DNA of 64,000 bases from Prinia subflava (lineage: Eukaryota; Chordata; Aves; Passeriformes; Cisticolidae). The position numbers and the translations under genes were made by a program. Every line of letters starts with the position of its first letter. Within the stretch, counting starts at the first letter, position 1. Shown here one piece after another: positions 1 through 9,569 of the stretch. The stretch spans positions 1,736,001 to 1,800,000 of the forward strand of contig NW_026960614.1 of assembly GCF_021018805.1 (NCBI RefSeq), written 5' to 3'. The notes below the pieces were generated by a model. It did not search any database and was not told where the DNA came from. It saw only the letters and a program-made list of their open reading frames with translations.

Positions 1-647
1 CACTCAATATAGCATCATAGGTGCCTGATTCTCAGCTTTGGGTGTCCTTTGCTGCTGAAGCTGCAGTTTTGGAAGACAAATTGTTGCTTGTACTTTAGTC
101 AAATCAATATCCAGTCCTAATCCTTCCTGAAAAAGAGGATTGGGAACAATATTGCCAGTCTTACTAATTGTCCTTTTACCCTTCACATCCTTGAGGCATT
201 GCCTTCTGTAAGGCCCTGTCCTAATCAAGGTTAGCCAGATCACCCTCACATATCCTTCATGGCGTCTTTATAGCTGGTCCTGGGTTTCCAACACACACAC
301 ACACAAACACACAAAGAGCACCCAACAGGCTCTGCTCAGTGGCATCCCTTCCAATGCAGGAGTTCCAGATCTTGGCCGCTTGTATTATCAAGTGAGAAAA
401 AATGGAGACCAGATCCTTTTTCTCACAAGAATCTCTTATTGCTCAGAAAGAAGGCTTTTCCATTGAAAATTTCCCCCTCTCAAAGTGACTGGATCCCCAG
501 ATATTGATGGAATTTGCTACTTCCAAAACATTGTGTTCCTACCCTGCTCACTATCAGTCTAAACCATCAAGCCCATTCTACATGGAGAAATCCACCTTCT
601 AGGCTTTCTGATGCCAGACCTTGGCCGACTGCCAGGGGCCCAACCAG
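1..647. other. Unassigned flank with a (CA)n microsatellite
   Basis: No gene or repeat family is recognised here. An 81-codon open frame on the minus strand (4-249) starts with GTG and resembles no family I know. Positions 290-315 are a short (CA)n microsatellite. The stretch from about 500 to 641 is the insertion target of the LTR that starts at 648; its last six bases, AACCAG, are duplicated after 4555. Confidence 0.4.
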
Positions 648-1557
648 TGTTGGAGTGCATGCCCCCCTGGGTTCCTCAGGGAGAGAGAAAGATGCAGGGG
701 TTGAATTGAAGCCTTTAGAGAAACTAAAATATATTAAACCATGTAAATATGAATTCGAAGTATAGACCTTAGCTTTAAGCAAGTAAACAAGCAGACTCTA
801 AGTGCCTTAAGAATTTGCTAGCCAGCACAAGGCCCAGAGTCCTGAGGCCTGACAACCTAGCTTTAGACATAACAAAAACAAAGTAGAACATCACAATACT
901 AGATAGAGCAGGTACAATTTTTACGTGAATGAGATAGAATCTTTTACGTTAATATATATGGCATAAGATACAGCTTTTTACATTAATAGATATGCTATAT
1001 GCGTAGGTTTTGATACCATCCTTTGTAGTTTTTCGTAATTTTACGTATTTTCAAAACTAAGTTTAGATTGGTGTAGAAAGAATGTTTTAGAGTTGTGTTC
1101 TTAGTTGATTGCCTAACCTATAGATAGGGATATGAATACGCATTTATAGTTTATGGATAAAAATCCCCTGGTTTTGGGGCAATGGTATCAATTCATTGAT
1201 TCTTTGATGATTGATTCATCCTCCTACCATCTACAACAAGAGAGAATGGGGCTTTGCCAGGAAGCCGTGGCCAGGGAGCCATTGTCAGGACTTTGTCGGG
1301 TATTATATCACTTGGGGGGTGCTTCTGCTGTCTTGGGTTATGTAACCAAAAAAATGTGTATTCTATTTCACCTGTTGAAAGCAGTTGGGGAGATGTTTTT
1401 CTTTCTCTTGTAACTCCAGGGGGGAGAGGGCAGATGCCTTCTGATAATAGGCCAGCTGTTAAAACCAGGCGGGGCAGTGTTTCTTATCTCCTTCACCACT
1501 GCCCACCATCGGGGGGGGGGGGGGGATATCTTCTGGTAATGGGCCATTAAGGCTCAC

Positions 1558-2803
1558 TGTTGGGAAAGATGAAACAGGAAAGCCTTATAAATATGGTTGC
1601 TTGGCAAAAGATTTTGAGGATATGAAACCTATAAGCAAAGTAGAAATGAAAGCAAGCTTTGAGATGTAGGATACCGAGCCGTCAGTTACTGTACAACTGC
1701 AAAACTATGGTTTGGCCAGCTGAAGGCGAATTCCCTCTTGATTGAACAATACCCTTAGCAAATTAAGGGATGCCAAGAGTCCAAGGGTCGGAGAGACTCT
1801 GCCAATGTGGCAGGGAAGAGAAAAAGGATCTAGAAAGTAGTTTTCAGGGTTTAAAATGTAACACAGTATGGTAATGTAGGACTTCTAATAGGCTGTATGT
1901 AGATTCTATATGTGATAAATGATGTGGGATAATTTGTGTTTATAACGTATGTATAATATAAATCAAGTTGTGCCCTTTGAAATAAATGGTAAAATCATAC
2001 GAGACTGGGGGTAGACAGATTCAGGAATCGGAGAACGATCCTTGCCGAGAACTGGGGAATGACCGAATTTACAAGAGAAAAGGAGAGGGGGTCCGAGGAA
2101 GATGGGTCCTCTCCAGAGATGGGATTGCGAACAACCCAACCATTACCACCGAAATGAGCCTTGTTCCGCCATCAGGGACACGCATCTCAATACGTGATTC
2201 CCAGAAGTCGTATCTAATATTCATCTCCCCATGGAAGAACTATTCAACTGACCGAACGGCGAGGATGAATCTCCATGAATATGAAGGAAAACTGAAGGGA
2301 CAAAGAAAGCATGAATTAATGCTCAGTCTCGCTAAAGAAACTGTATAAAAACTGGACTCACAGAACCGAAAGCATGGGGAGCTGCGGTGCAATAGAGGCC
2401 GCAGCTAAGGTTCACCCAGTGCCGATCCTGGGACTCGACACTGATTCTTTGATTGTTGGTTTACCCGAAGTACTGGTCAGTGATTTTACTAAAATTAATA
2501 AAATAATTTATTAATTTGGAATTGGCTCGACATTTATTACATATAGAATTTGTGTCTTTTATTGGTTGGATGTTGTAAATTAGCATATTCAGTACAGAAA
2601 AAGATATAATGTATTGTAACAGGAACTTAGAGGTCTCCCAGGCATGCCTATAAGCTGCAGCTGGCAGCTTTTAGGCTGGGCTCTGTATCACCCATGACCC
2701 AGGACTGCTGTAACACCATCACTGCAATAAACAGCATTTTGGAACAGAGCCGCCTGGAGATCTGCATCTCTCTCTGACTACTCTCACCGGGACTTCTCTT
2801 ACA
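1558..2803 (+). mobile_element. Solo LTR-D nested in LTR-B
   Basis: It starts TGTTGGGAAAG, ends CTCTTACA and has a perfect 6-bp TSD, GCTCAC (1552-1557 and 2804-2809). Removing it restores the LTR-B order found at 40600-40660. Its 3' part holds an AATAAA signal near 2728. It is itself split by LTR-C (1911-2541). Net length is about 610 bp. The TSD length suggests class II; the exact family is not recognised. Confidence 0.8.
1911..2541 (+). mobile_element. Solo LTR-C (gamma-type) nested in LTR-D
   Basis: It starts TGTGATAAATG and ends GACATTTATTACA, with a short 4-bp TSD, TATA (1907-1910 and 2542-2545). The same family is seen at 28189-28917 (start TGTGAAAAATG, end TTTATAACA, TSD TAGGG), and its U5-like end recurs just before the primer site of provirus G2 at 55781. 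The 4-5 bp TSD and the G2 link point to class I (gamma-type). A 120-codon open frame inside it (1986-2348) has no recognisable content and is treated as chance. Confidence 0.75.
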
Positions 2804-2877
2804 GCTCACCAATGACATGACACATCATCCCATTGTGAGATGCTCCATCCAGTGGGGGGGGAGCCAGTCATTCCTAC

Positions 2878-3692
2878 TGTTGGGGGTTAGATTTGTTTTT
2901 TTTTTTTTACTTATAGAAATTTTCCCCATAAGTTTCTAAGAGACTAACTACTGGGTGCTTGTGGGTGCTTGACCAAAACAAAGAAGTGGCCAAAGGAGAT
3001 TGTAGCACCGGGCTACACCTATCGTTTTTGGGTCTCTGGGAGTTTCTCTCAGAGGCGGGAGATAACGCGAGTTTTGGGGGAGGTAAAGGACAGAGCTGGG
3101 AGCAGCTTGTCTCTCTTGCTCTTGGCATGGGAGAGGACGGTCAGGCTGCCGCTCGCTGCAGGAAGAGATCATGGTCATCACTGTCTCATCCTGGGAAATC
3201 TACCATCATTTGCTCGTGTACCCAGGAATCCTGAGCTCGCACTCTACGGCCCTGCCCCCACCGCCACTGCTTCTTCGGAGCTCTGAGGCTTTCCTGCTAC
3301 TCTGTAGCCCCGCACTGCCCTGCCGGGACATCCCTGCTGCTCCAGCTACCAGAGCAAAGCATCTGATCTCATCCACCAGCCCGGGACTTTCCCACCCTTC
3401 CAGCTTGGCCTCTTGGAGTCCTGCAGGGGCACCGAGACCAAACTGCCCCAGGCTTTTGTGAAAAAAAGCCCTCGAGGTTCCTGGTTCTGTTTATTATTAA
3501 TGCTGCAGTTGTTGTTTGTTTGCTTTGTCATACATACCAGTAAAGAACTGTTATTCCTCTCCCCATACCTCTGCCTAAAAGCTCCTTTAATTTTCCTAAA
3601 TTATAATAATTTGGAGGGAGGGGATTTGAATTCTCCATCTCTAGGGAGGTCCTGCCCCTCCCTAGCAGATACCTGTCTTTCAAACCAAGACA
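2878..3692 (+). mobile_element. Solo LTR-E nested in LTR-B
   Basis: It starts TGTTGGGGGTTAG, ends AAACCAAGACA, is 815 bp long and has a 5-bp TSD, CCTAC (2873-2877 and 3693-3697). It is homologous in full to the antisense LTR at 47807-48598, whose TSD TGGTG is also 5 bp, and in part to 45366-45995. Two independent 5-bp TSDs fit an ERVL-like or related integrase. The excised site matches LTR-B at 40710-40730, which confirms the boundaries. Confidence 0.85.
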
Positions 3693-4266
3693 CCTACCAA
3701 GATAAAAACTGAGACGTAGGAACACCAAGCAGCCTGTTTTCCACTGGCTTCCCAGAGGAAGACCAGACCCATATCGCCAGCACTGGACCTTTTTTCCTAC
3801 AGGATCATCTCTACTCCAACAGAACCACATCTGTTTCACCAGAAGGATTTATTTGGACTGCTTCCAACATGCTGACCAACAGGATATCAGGTAGTATTTC
3901 TGACTGTCAGGGTTTCTAGGGTTTGTTTGTTTGTTTTTGTACTACTACATTTGTATTTTTAATATTCCTAGTAAAGAACTGTTATTCCATTTCCCAAAAC
4001 TTTGCCTGAAAGCCTTTAACTGCAAAATTATAATAATCTGGTGGGAGGGGGGTTTACATTCTCCATTCGAAGGGAAACTCCAGGTTTCCCTAGCAGACAC
4101 CTGTCTTCTCAAACCAAAACATTCTGCTGTCTCTGCTGCTGCTGCTTGGGGGGTGCAGCTGGAGCCGCTGTTGCTGCTACTTCGGCAGTAGCTTTGCTGT
4201 TTCGGCCGCTGCTGCAGAGAGCACTGCTCGGGAATGGGACTCTGGGCTGGGAATCTCTTTCCTTGC

Positions 4267-4405
4267 GGCCAGGACCCCTTGTCCATCTGCCTCTCCCTGT
4301 GGCTGGGACCCCTTGTCCATCTGTCTTTCCCCCGTAGCTGGGACCCCTTGTCAGTTTGTTCTTCCCCCATGGTCGGGCCTCTCTGTCAGTTTGCTGTTAC
4401 ACCCC
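4267..4405 (+). repeat. Minisatellite in LTR-A copy 1 (about 35 bp x 4)
   Basis: Four diverged units start near 4267, 4301, 4336 and 4371. Each carries a GGGACCCCTTGTC(C/A) core followed by a pyrimidine-rich tail. The array sits where the other two LTR-A copies carry GGGACCCC-type units of about 60 bp, so it belongs to the LTR and not to the insertion site. Confidence 0.7.
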
Positions 4406-4561
4406 AGTGGGACTTTAAGCTTTATAACTTTTAGTAAGACCGCATGCTTAGAACTCTTGCCTTCGATACTGATGCATTTATATAATAAACAACTTTGCAA
4501 TAACCAGAAAATGCTCTTGGACTTTTGAGACCCTAAACCCATGAACAGCTCGACAAACCAG

Positions 4562-4789
4562 CTCTTCACCAATGGCCTCTCTTCAACAGGACAGGGGAAG
4601 AAAATAAGATGAAAAAGTTCCTTCGGGACATAGCCACCTGCCAGATCTAAGGGCAGCAGAGAAATACCTGCCCCAGACAGTGCTTTACCCTTTCTTAAAT
4701 ATGCTTACGCAGGGGTGCCACCAGCTTTGCTGAGTTGCTCAGCTTTTGCTCTCAGGGAGTCACGTGCTTAATTGGCAGGAATTAGCTTT
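4562..4789. other. Unassigned, no gene seen
   Basis: Continuation of the target DNA of LTR-A. I see no open frame or repeat family that I can name. Confidence 0.4.
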
Positions 4790-5165
4790 ATCCTTAGCAG
4801 GGCAGATCCTGGCTTCATCTCAAAGAGGCCATGTCCACAGGCTGCACCTGGAGCGCTGTGTCCAGTTCTGGTCCCCACAATTTAAAAAAAAATTATAGGC
4901 TGGAGAGGGTCCCAAGGAGGGCCATGAAGATGATCAAAGGGCTGGAGAACCTGCCCTATGAAGAAAGCCTAAAGGAGTTAGGTCTCCTTTCCCTTGGAAA
5001 AGAGGAGGCTCAAGAAGAACGACATCACAGTATTCTGGCTCTCAAAAGGCAGCTGAAAAAAGGACAAAGGCTCCCTTTTCACAATGAGCCACATATAGGA
5101 GACTCAATGGGGGGCATTTCTAATTCCTTTATATCCTTAGTCTTTCCTCCCTTTCCTCGCCCCCC
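4790..5165 (+). mobile_element. CR1 LINE fragment, sense, end of ORF2
   Basis: Translation on the plus strand shows the conserved CR1 reverse-transcriptase tail: a short stretch like QFWSPQ, then RRAMKMIKGLENL, YEESLKELGLLSL and a K-E-E-A block. This is the C-terminal thumb or connection region of avian CR1 ORF2. The piece is truncated at both ends and carries a local run of A at 4883-4892. CR1 elements are normally 5'-truncated, so a short 3' fragment is expected. Confidence 0.8.
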
Positions 5166-5575
5166 AGCCTCCACATAGATAATTTGTGAGTTGATTTTGG
5201 TTTTAGATTGATTGATTTTGAATTTAATTTTGCTTTTTCTCTGAGTGCTTTAAACATTTAGTAGCAGTAGAATGAACCTTGCCAATGAACTTTCCTGTAC
5301 TTTCACTTTTATAATGAAGCTGATTTTTGCCAATACCTTCGCTGGTGATTCTTTAAGCGACCTAAAACACCCATTTGCAACAAATTGGCATAGTTGGCAG
5401 GATGGCAAGCAATAGCACTGACTACTTACAGAAACATGGAATAATTCCAAGTCCTAGGTTCTCAGACAAATGAGCTAGGCACAATTGGAAAGCTGTGGAG
5501 GAACATGTAAAAGCAGCTGAGGGCCACATGAAGGCTAGCAAAGAGAAAATAATTATTTACAAAATGTTAGGCACC

Positions 5576-6340
5576 TGTCTAGGCTCAGAGGGAACCTCCT
5601 CACAGTATTTCAGTACTTAAAGGAGGCTACAAAGAGGACAGAGGCTTTCTCTTCACAAGGAGCCACATGGAGAAGACAAGGAACAACTGGTGTTAAGGAC
5701 AGTAGAACTAAACAACATTTTACTCTTATCTAGGACAGTAGAACAGAAAAGCACAGCCTTGAAGAAATAGATAAAGGACGTAACTTAAGAAAAGAGAAGT
5801 CATGCAAAATGCAAGCTGAATGCCAGCTAACCTCTACAAGACTAAGTAGAAATTATGCAGAAATATTATTGCTCTTACTTGAAAGTGGTGGTCGAGCAAC
5901 ATCCACCTAAAAAGGACACCTGATGTCTAAGACAGACCACAAAGAACCATATAAGGATTTATGATAAGGAGTGACTATATAAAATAAAGTCAAGGAAGTG
6001 GGGATAGTTAATAAATATGTAATCAGTGCGTATGATAAAAAACTCTGTTCACCCAATGCTCGGCACACTTGATTGGAGCAAATATGCTCCGAATGACGAG
6101 CATGCTGCAATAAAGAATGTGTGCTTTCTAACACTCAGAACTCTTGAAAAGTTTCTTTTCAGCCAACTTTGGTATCATTGGAAAAAGTTGCACCAGTCCC
6201 CATTGCTGGAGGTTTTCAAGATGCAATTGGAAAGGGTGCTAGATAATCTCATCTAGGCTCCCTTTGCAATAAAAGGGCTCGACGAGATGATCTTTTGAGG
6301 TCTCTTCCCACCTGGGCTGCTCTAGGATTCTACAGTTCTC
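5576..6340 (+). mobile_element. CR1 3' end, sense, interrupted
   Basis: Two parts of one CR1 3' end are present. Positions 5576-5690 encode the last residues of ORF2 (read as FQYLKGGYKEDRGF, then an S-H-M-E-K-T motif). Positions about 6163-6340 hold the CR1 3' UTR (GGAGGTTTTCAAGATGC and GATGATCTTTTGAGGTC blocks) and a degenerate terminal octamer repeat ending near GGATTCTACAG. The parts are separated by LTR-like DNA at 5691-6162. Confidence 0.8.
5691..6162 (+). mobile_element. Probable short LTR inserted in CR1
   Basis: The insert begins TGTTAAGGACAG and ends near TTTTCAGCCA. It contains a TATA box (CTATATAAAATAA, near 5974) and a polyadenylation signal (AATAAAG, near 6109) in LTR-like order and spacing. 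The repeated string GGACAGTAGAAC occurs twice in its first 60 bp. I could not find a clean TSD, because CR1 seems to have lost some bases at the junction, so the boundaries are approximate. Confidence 0.45.
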
Positions 6341-7249
6341 CAGTTGATCTCAGTTTCATAACCCTTGGCTCCCTCCAGTTTGGAGCAAAGTATTGGAAAC
6401 ATTGCCTGCAAGGTGAGACAAAATTCCACCAGGTGCCTCGGACTTCTAAAGCCTAGGGCAATCACCCATTCTCTTGGAATGTATTAAGCCATACCTAGCT
6501 TCTCCAAAATTTCCTGCCCCCCGAAAGCAGGAACAGCTTCCAGATACCTTAGAGAGTTTACACAGACAGAATAGATGTTACCTACCTCAATCATTCAGTA
6601 AGCAAACACTGCACTAGCGCAGTTTCCATCTACTTCAGATAAATCATTTCTATCTCCTCCCTGGGATGATTAAATAAAGAAGTCCTAGGGTTACTTACAT
6701 GCCTGCATCACAAAACTTCACACAATCGTTGGGGGTATCGAAGAGATGAAGACACCTTTCAGTGGGCGCTTCAGCGACAGTGTTCAAGGGCAACAAAGGA
6801 CTGTCTGGTTTTCCCACACCCATCTCCCTTTTTAAATAGCTCTTAAAGTAAGCTGAAGTTTGCTGTCTCCCTTGCAAGGTAGTTGTAGTTTCGGTCTGGC
6901 TTGGGATGGAGGTTACATTCCCCATAGTAGCCCTCACAGTGCTGTGCTTTGCAGTCACAGCTAGAAGCATTATATAGATTATATGCTTCTAGATATGTAC
7001 TACCTTCCAAAGTTTCAGCAGCAGTCTACACAGGCTTTGGTGTACCACTGCCAAAGAGATAAGACTTTGCTTCCTACAAGATGCGAGAGACTGCTAAGTG
7101 CTTTCAGCACCATGCTTCAAATGAACAAGAAAATCACTATCTCTGAAATACTGTTATCAGGCTGAAACATTCCACATACTTGCACTCCAAAGAGACAGCG
7201 TTTGAAGTTGCAGAACTACTTGCCCTCAGTAAGACGCGCAAGACGGAGA
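6341..7249. other. Unassigned stretch downstream of HINTW
   Basis: I see no recognised repeat or exon. It holds one minus-strand open frame (6695-6970) described separately. It lies just beyond the polyadenylation signal of the HINT1-like gene. Confidence 0.4.
6695..6970 (-). CDS. Unrecognised 91-codon ORF with internal MGN start
   Basis: An ATG-started frame of 91 codons lies on the minus strand. A second methionine, 16 codons in, opens MGNVTSIPSQ, a sequence suited to N-myristoylation such as retroviral Gag proteins carry. It is followed by a Thr-rich run (TETTTT) and a KSYLKREMGVGK segment. I cannot assign the rest, and no LTR or primer site is visible upstream on that strand. It could be a gag matrix remnant, an unrelated exon or chance. 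It lies 280 bp beyond the HINT1-like 3' end on the same strand. Confidence 0.25.
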   Translation of the reverse strand: MLLAVTAKHSTVRATMGNVTSIPSQTETTTTLQGRQQTSAYFKSYLKREMGVGKPDSPLLPLNTVAEAPTERCLHLFDTPNDCVKFCDAGM

Positions 7250-7269
7250 TGATATCCCCATGACAAATC

Positions 7270-7275
7270 TTTATT
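7270..7275 (-). terminator. Polyadenylation signal AATAAA of HINTW
   Basis: TTTATT on the plus strand reads AATAAA on the minus strand, about 140 bp after the HINTW stop codon. It is followed by a G/T-containing stretch. This places the transcript end near 7250. Confidence 0.7.
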
Positions 7276-7412
7276 GTGCAACTGCTGCTCAAAGCTTTCA
7301 CAGACATGTCACAAAAAATTACACACCAACAGTGGCTAGACTGACGGGCAACAGACGAAATCCATTCAGTGGTGATTTGTACATGTGCAGCAACTCTTGC
7401 AATGCAAAAATC

Positions 7413-7577
7413 TTAGCCAGGCGGCCAGCCCAACTGACGGCCATCCAGAACGGGTAGATGTATACGATAGGCAGACTGCCCACCTTCGGGCCCTTCATCC
7501 ACAACCATCCGGAATCCATTGGTCAGGCCCAGGTGAGCAACACACATCTCGCCAACAATCACGACATGCCCAAGAAG
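7413..7577 (-). CDS. HINTW: HINTW exon 3 with degenerate HIT motif
   Basis: Fifty-four codons and a TAA stop begin [12 protein letters not shown] and end RQLGWPPG. The acceptor is CTTCTCCAG/CTT. The phase-0 join to exon 2 reproduces the family sequence without a gap. The triad region reads [10 protein letters not shown]: Arg and Pro replace the first and third histidines of the family and Asp replaces a Gly. Most other strand and loop positions are conserved, which suggests past or present selection on the fold rather than on catalysis. Confidence 0.85.
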   Translation of the reverse strand, partial: LLGHVVIVGEMCVAHLGLTNGFRMVVDEGPEGGQSAYRIHLPVLDGRQLGWPPG

Positions 7578-8358
7578 CTGGAGAAGGAAGTACAAACCCA
7601 TAAATAAGTAAAATAAGAAAAAAGGAACACACAACGAGGGGAGAGAGCAGGAAGAGAAGGAATGAGCAGAGAACCACCCAGAGAAAGCAGCTAGCCAATT
7701 CCTAGCAGTTCAACCACCGCATGTCAAATTAATGGCTGTCCGACCGCTGGCAACTAAAGCTTTCCAAGCAAAGCTACAAAGACCAATTATGCACGCTATA
7801 GGGGCAAAAGAGAGCTAGGCAATTTTTCTCAAGATAGACACCAAAGGACTACAAAACAGCCACAGAAGCTGACACTGTCTCCGGGTTAAAGCCCCCATTG
7901 TGTCTTCAGGCAACATAACCAATCCTGCTGGAAAATAAATTTTAGGCTGCCTTTTGTGTGGGTTTACAAAGTCTTTGAACTGAAGCATCCAGCACCTCAC
8001 AACAAGCTTTATCCTTCCTCACCCATGACGTGCCAAAAACCCCAAGCTCTCTTTTCCATGTTAGAAGTACTACTACTCTGACTCTAAACCATTATGATAG
8101 GCACCAGATTGCACTCCAGAAAAACACTGCATTTTTGCACCAGAAGAACATACCCAGGGACCAGCACTGCTTTATCGCACTGCTTTTAGTCAAAAAGCTC
8201 AACTCCATTACAAGCTAGAGGCAAAAGATGATAGCGCCAGAAAACCCAAAGTAGCCTACTGTGCCCTGTCAAGAGGGAAAGGGGGGATGGGAAAGGTAGT
8301 AAATGAGGAACTATCCACAGGTACAGTTTAGTGTACAGACAGCTTCCACAGTACTTAC

Positions 8359-8463
8359 AGATTTACCAGAATCTCCTGCTTCAGACAACCTGATAATTGG
8401 CTCCTTAGGCACAACTACGAAAAGCATCCCAGCTTGGGGTGAAAGATCATGGAATACACGGCT
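8359..8463 (-). CDS. HINTW: HINTW exon 2
   Basis: Thirty-five codons begin SRVFHDLSPQA and end AGDSGKS. The acceptor is CCTCCAG/AGC (8464-8470) and the donor is TCT/GTAAGTAC (8351-8358). This corresponds to the HINT1 exon carrying CLAFHDISPQ and the VPKK strand; S-R-V replaces C-L-A before the FHD motif. The frame is fully open. Confidence 0.85.
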
Positions 8464-9569
8464 CTGGAGGAAAAGTAAACAGTTATAACTGGCTTCAGAG
8501 AAAAGTAATAGTTTAAGCAAATCCATCTGCCCCACTGAACTCCTACAGAAGCAGATTACGAGATACCCCAAACACAGGCCAGAACATTGCTTTTTCTTGT
8601 GTGATAGTAATTCTTTCTATACCCAAAACACAAGATATTTACAGATCCCCCTGCAGAAGTGGAATACAGCATGGAAGATGATGGGTGAAGGAGATAGGCC
8701 ACTACTTGCCATTAACAATCTCCAGTATGTTTTAGTTTGGGCCGATTTTTTCTTCAGCAGTTCTTCTATTGGATGTGGTCCATACAGAGACAGGAGACAA
8801 ATGGCTTAACTGAATCAGCAGAGTTTAGCTAAGTGGAAGAGCAGTGGCCATTCACTTCTCACAGTACAGGGAACTCAAGTATTAAACAAACTATAATGAC
8901 AGAAAGTCTGCAAGTACATAAGATGAGTCTGTCTTCTATACTGTATGCAAACCCTACCTTCAAAAGCAGAAGGCATCCTTAACTGTTAACTTTCAGCATT
9001 TTAATAACTACATCATAGGGGATATTACCTTGAAGTTAACATCGCATAGGCAACGCCTGCATTGTTTACCCCTGGTCTAAGCAGCTCACTCTAGTTCCCA
9101 GCACCAGCACCCTTGACCCTTGCAAGCACGCTGTTATCACGATCCCAATTCCCCACAGAAACAAGATCGGGGAAGCTTTTGCAGCCTGCAGGATGACTAC
9201 TTTCTAGATTTTTAAAGAAAAGTCAGAAAAAGCTATAATTCCTTGCCTTCATAATCCAGTTTGGGGGTTCAGAACCAAAGCCTAGCACAGCGCAGCTATG
9301 AAACCTCTTCAATGTTATTACATAACACATCAAGACCTGCATTTCTCATAAGCAGAGCCAATTCATTACGGTCGCTACACAGACATTCACTGTTCACGCA
9401 CACACACATACACGCGGAATCCCCAGGAGACTGCGTGTACCTAAAATAAGCTTTCAAAACTATCATCCTACACGAGGTAAAACCATCACCATTCCTCGGC
9501 AGCAAACTTTGCACGACTTGCAACACCAAAGGGACATCACACGGCAAACGTTTGCGGCTGACACCAAAC

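Larger units (their letters stand above)
1329..4121 (+). mobile_element. Solo LTR-B, copy 1, nested in LTR-A
   Basis: It starts TGTCTTGGG, ends CAAACCAAAACA and has a perfect 6-bp TSD, TTCTGC (1323-1328 and 4122-4127). Its three surviving pieces (1329-1557, 2804-2877, 3693-4121) line up in order with the plus-strand LTR-B at 40450-41007. Examples are the block around TTGAAACCAGG, the block CATCATCCCATTGTGAG and the ACAGGATCA block. Its 3' end also resembles the 3' end of LTR-E (AGTAAAGAACTGTTATTCC), so B and E may share ancestry in that part. It is interrupted by LTR-D at 1558-2803 and LTR-E at 2878-3692. Confidence 0.85.
648..4555 (+). mobile_element. Solo LTR-A, copy 1, split by nested LTRs
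   Basis: A solo LTR starts TGTTGGAG and ends CTCGACA. It is flanked by a perfect 6-bp TSD, AACCAG, at 642-647 and 4556-4561. It is homologous to the antisense copy at 21912-23161 and the plus copy at 61429-62660. Shared landmarks are the 5' stretch ending in a TTTAGA(A)AAA run, the promoter-like TATAAAAA near 1155, a GC-rich minisatellite (about 4267-4405) and the 3' end with a TAATAAA signal near 4485. Net of insertions it is about 1.1 kb. The 6-bp TSD fits a class II (ERVK-like) integrase. It is the oldest layer of this nest because LTR-B lies inside it. Confidence 0.85.

Noticed and set aside
1986..2348. 120-codon open frame in LTR-C
   Set aside because: It lies wholly inside an LTR and is not preserved in the other LTR-C copy at 28189-28917.
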